32,749 nt of DNA from Pirellula staleyi DSM 6068 (GTDB lineage Bacteria > Planctomycetota > Planctomycetia > Pirellulales > Pirellulaceae), in the NCBI GenBank assembly GCA_945900945.1, contig CAMDKL010000061.1, positions 1-32,749 of the forward strand. The letters run 5' to 3'. The notes beneath the pieces are model-generated. The model worked only from the letters and a program-made list of their open reading frames with translations, made no database searches and was not told the DNA's origin. The position numbers and the translations under genes were made by a program. Positions 30,261-32,749 of this stretch are shown here, in pieces (the stretch's first letter is position 1; each line of letters starts with the position of its first letter).

Positions 30261-32348
30261 TCAGTCCCGCAAGGCAAACGTCACCAGAGTTCCGCCGCGG
30301 GGTCGGCCACTCTTGCCTCCGCCAGATGAAATGACCACATACTGCCGACCGTTGACGATGTACGTGCTTGGGCTGGCGTTGCCGCCAAACGGCAGTTTCG
30401 TTTTCCAAAGAATCTCGCCGGTCTCCTTGTCGAATACGCGAAAGGTTTCGTCAGCGGTCGCTCCGATGAAGATCAGTCCTCCGGCCGTCACCAGTGGGCC
30501 GCCGTAGTTCTCCGTGCCAGTCGGCGGTATTCCCCGGGCGGTCAGTTCGGGGTATTCGCCTAACACAACTTTCCATTTGATCTCGCCCGTGTTGAGATCA
30601 ACCGCGTTCAGAGTGCCCCACGGCGGCTTAATCGCGGGATAACCTTCATTGTCGAGCCAGCGACGGAATCCGCCAAAGGCATAGGCCGGTCCTTCGTCGT
30701 CAGCGTCTGCATCTGCCGCCTCGCGCTTCGCTGATTCATTACTTTTTGCCGTCTGCGGTGCGCCTTTATTGAGCACATAGTCGAGAATCGCGGTGCGCTT
30801 GGCCTCCGGCATGCTGGCATAAGAGGGCATGCGTCCCCCACCTTTCCGCGTGATCTGCTCAATCTCGAAACGTGTTTTTCGCTTGTCAATGTCGTGCAGC
30901 GGCGGAAACTTCAGGTCGAGATTGCCCTTTAGATCCAGGCCGTGGCAGACGCCGCAAAAGACCATGTAATCGCGCTCGCCCGGTATCAGTCTGGAGCCAT
31001 CCGCATGTCGGGTCTCGATCATTTGCAGCAGCCATGGTATCTCGTTGATGTTGACATAGTATATCCCTTCAGGATCCGCCGCGCCGCCGCCCCACTCCAT
31101 GCCACCGTCAAATCCTGGGAGCATCACGGTCTCATTCAGACTCGGCGCCGGGAAAGGCCCAAAGTTTGGCGCAGCCAGAATCCGATCCCGAGTCAGCTGA
31201 TGGGTCTCGGGCGAAATGTTCGAGGTGTCGTCTAGCGTGTAGAGTTGCCTCATCAGTGGCGGTGGCTTGGTGGGGAATGGCTGTGTCGGCCAAGTCTGCT
31301 CGCCGACCAAATCGGATTGTGGAACCGGCCGTTCCTCAATCGGCCAAAGCGGTTCACCCGTGACGCGGTCGAACACGAAGAGAAGCCCGTGTTTGGTCCC
31401 CTGTGCGACCGCATCGATCTGCTTTCCGCCGTGGTGGACGGTCATGAGAACTGGCGCACAGGGCAAGTCTTTGTCCAGCAGATCGTGATGCACGATTTGA
31501 AAATGCCAGATCCGTTCTCCGGTGGCGGCGTTCAGCGCGAGAACGCAGTTAGCGAACAGATTCTTCCCTGGTCGTTTCCCACCATAGAAATCCGGCTCCG
31601 CCGTCTTGGTCGCGACGTAAACGATGCCGCGTTTTTCATCCAGCGACTGGCCGCACCAGGGCATCAGACCGGTCGCGGTTTCATAGGCGTCTGCAGGCCA
31701 GGTGTCGTAGCCCTCCTCGCCAGGCCGGGGGATCAGATGGAATATCCAACGCTGCTCGCCCGTCATGACGTCGAAAGCCCGAACTGCTCCTTTGCCCCCG
31801 ACTCCGCCAACGATCAAAACATTTTTGTAAATGACTCCGGGCGTGTTCAGGCCCGAGCCAAGATTGATCGAGCCATTGTCACCAAAACCTCGGATCGTTT
31901 TTCCAGTTTTCAGATCTAACGCGAAAAGCAAACCATCGACTGCAGTGAACAATCGCTGCTCCTCGCCGATTTCGTTCGCCCAATAAACCAGCCCTCGCTG
32001 CCGCGCGCGACCGGGTTCGGTGTGTTCATTCGTAGGATCCCATTTCCAGAGTTCCTCGCCCGTTGCCGCGTTGAGTGCAACCACCTTGCGCGACTGAGTT
32101 GGCGTGTAAAGCCGGCCGTCTATAATGAGGTTGTTCGCCTGATATTCGTCCGCATCCCCCGTCTCATAGGTCCAAGCAACTGCCAGTTGGGAGACGTTCT
32201 CGCGATTGATTTGTTTGAGCGGCGAATAGAGATTGCGCTCTTTACCCCCGAGATACACCGGCCAATCGGCGTCCTCAGCGTATGCCAAGCTTAGCCAGCA
32301 GCTGCTAATGGCGATCAAGACGAGTTTGCGGACGAAAGTAAGTAGCAA
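30261..32348 (-). CDS. Periplasmic PQQ-dependent dehydrogenase with an inserted cytochrome c domain
   Basis: 695 residues from a TTG start, with GAGG eight bases before it. A Sec signal (1-24) ends LAYA. The eight-bladed quinoprotein propeller shows repeated tryptophan-docking motifs (AATGEELWKWDP at 94-105, AATGERIWHFQIVHHD at 274-289, NTGEIKWK near 586-593, KETGEILWKTKLPFGG later). It resembles membrane or soluble glucose/alcohol dehydrogenases. A heme-c domain interrupts the propeller: CGVCH at 465-469 with a probable Met507 ligand in GGGRMPSY, so electrons from PQQH2 can pass to the heme and on to the respiratory chain. The substrate is an alcohol or aldose, not determinable. The gene looks clearly GC-richer than its neighbours (38 G/C in bases 31081-31140 against 30 in hemW bases 28681-28740). 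Confidence 0.88.
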   Translation of the reverse strand: MLLTFVRKLVLIAISSCWLSLAYAEDADWPVYLGGKERNLYSPLKQINRENVSQLAVAWTYETGDADEYQANNLIIDGRLYTPTQSRKVVALNAATGEELWKWDPTNEHTEPGRARQRGLVYWANEIGEEQRLFTAVDGLLFALDLKTGKTIRGFGDNGSINLGSGLNTPGVIYKNVLIVGGVGGKGAVRAFDVMTGEQRWIFHLIPRPGEEGYDTWPADAYETATGLMPWCGQSLDEKRGIVYVATKTAEPDFYGGKRPGKNLFANCVLALNAATGERIWHFQIVHHDLLDKDLPCAPVLMTVHHGGKQIDAVAQGTKHGLLFVFDRVTGEPLWPIEERPVPQSDLVGEQTWPTQPFPTKPPPLMRQLYTLDDTSNISPETHQLTRDRILAAPNFGPFPAPSLNETVMLPGFDGGMEWGGGAADPEGIYYVNINEIPWLLQMIETRHADGSRLIPGERDYMVFCGVCHGLDLKGNLDLKFPPLHDIDKRKTRFEIEQITRKGGGRMPSYASMPEAKRTAILDYVLNKGAPQTAKSNESAKREAADADADDEGPAYAFGGFRRWLDNEGYPAIKPPWGTLNAVDLNTGEIKWKVVLGEYPELTARGIPPTGTENYGGPLVTAGGLIFIGATADETFRVFDKETGEILWKTKLPFGGNASPSTYIVNGRQYVVISSGGGKSGRPRGGTLVTFALRD

Positions 32349-32749
32349 ATCTTCGACCTCTTTGAAAGGAAATGATTATTCCTGCTTTATAACAGACTAG
32401 AGGCCATTTGGGGCACACGAGCGTGGGGCGAAACCCGATTTCAACCTTATTCTACATCGAGCTTAAACGAACCTCGCCAATACTCGGATCAGGTTGGCCA
32501 GCCATCTCGCGATTTACCATGGAACGCATTTCAATTGCAAAGATGTCACCAATTAAGATGTGAATCGAACCCATCGTGTCTTTTTTCAAATGGTTTGAAA
32601 AAAACAGTTACCGTTCACGGCCTTCGACCTTGAACCGTTACGTCTTAATCCTACTCTTACTCTTAATCGATTGACCAAGTTTCGTTGGGAAGTCGTTGGC
32701 TTGATGCGTTTGGGTTCACCGGCAAGTGGAATCATCCACCCCTGGTGCA
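32349..32749. other. Gene-free end of the window
   Basis: I find no supported gene in these 401 bases; both strands are interrupted by stops. The region holds an A/T-rich perfect palindrome (32581-32590 with 32594-32603) and a short stretch of CTTAAT/CTTACT-type near-repeats at 32643-32671. The promoter of the PQQ dehydrogenase should lie near 32360-32440; a TATAAA-like sequence is visible on the minus strand around 32385, without a convincing -35. Confidence 0.45.
32581..32603. repeat. A/T-rich 10-bp palindrome
   Basis: TTTTTTCAAA and TTTGAAAAAA are perfect reverse complements around TGG. The arms contain both an A-run and a T-run, as in some bidirectional terminators, but the stem has only two GC pairs. 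It lies about 230 bases upstream of the PQQ dehydrogenase start. Confidence 0.5.

Noticed and set aside
1-32749. tRNA genes, rRNA genes, CRISPR arrays or insertion sequences
   Set aside because: No cloverleaf with T-arm consensus in any gap, no regularly spaced repeats, and no transposase or integrase frame.

Overview
The window reads as chromosomal DNA of a planctomycete, most likely order Pirellulales. This is inferred from gene style and not from a marker gene. The grounds are roughly 50 % GC, many genes with twin-arginine or Sec signals, planctomycete-type sugar isomerase/epimerase, Gfo/Idh/MocA, NHL-repeat and PQQ/heme-c proteins, ExbB/ExbD beside a squalene-cyclase-fold protein, and palindromic elements between genes. 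I see no rRNA, tRNA, CRISPR array, transposase or phage gene.

Left part (1-9.3 kb): the 5' half of guaA; an exported alpha/beta hydrolase followed by a small unknown protein; a membrane methyltransferase; metK; a flippase-like membrane protein; then three neighbouring genes that all begin with twin-arginine-type signals (an NHL beta-propeller, a TIM-barrel epimerase and a DJ-1/PfpI protein). Palindromic elements sit after the 2092-2418 gene and after metK.

Middle (9.3-17.6 kb, mostly minus strand): an HSP90-family chaperone coupled by overlapping stop and start codons to a bifunctional-nuclease-domain protein. Next comes a tight four-gene operon of TPR protein, ExbB, ExbD and a membrane-anchored, Pro/Glu-rich protein with a squalene-cyclase-type alpha/alpha-toroid. 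This last operon looks like a TonB-type energy-transducing machine whose TonB position is taken by an unusual protein, and it is the best candidate for an undescribed system. mscL follows.

Right part (17.6-32.7 kb): a Gfo/Idh/MocA oxidoreductase; an M28/glutaminyl-cyclase-like peptidase with an ABC ATPase; a small secreted protein; serS; a thioredoxin-like/trypsin-like fusion; a 1304-residue HyuA-HyuB fusion (5-oxoprolinase type) carrying a 60-bp palindrome in frame at its domain junction and overlapping hemW by four bases; a decayed GxxExxY gene; and a GC-richer PQQ dehydrogenase with an inserted heme-c domain. The last 400 bases hold no gene that I can support.

Housekeeping genes (guaA, metK, serS, hemW, mscL) are interspersed with export, envelope and catabolic genes. 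Apart from the TPR-ExbB-ExbD-toroid operon, the nuclease/HSP90 pair and the hemW/oxoprolinase pair, neighbours look functionally independent.
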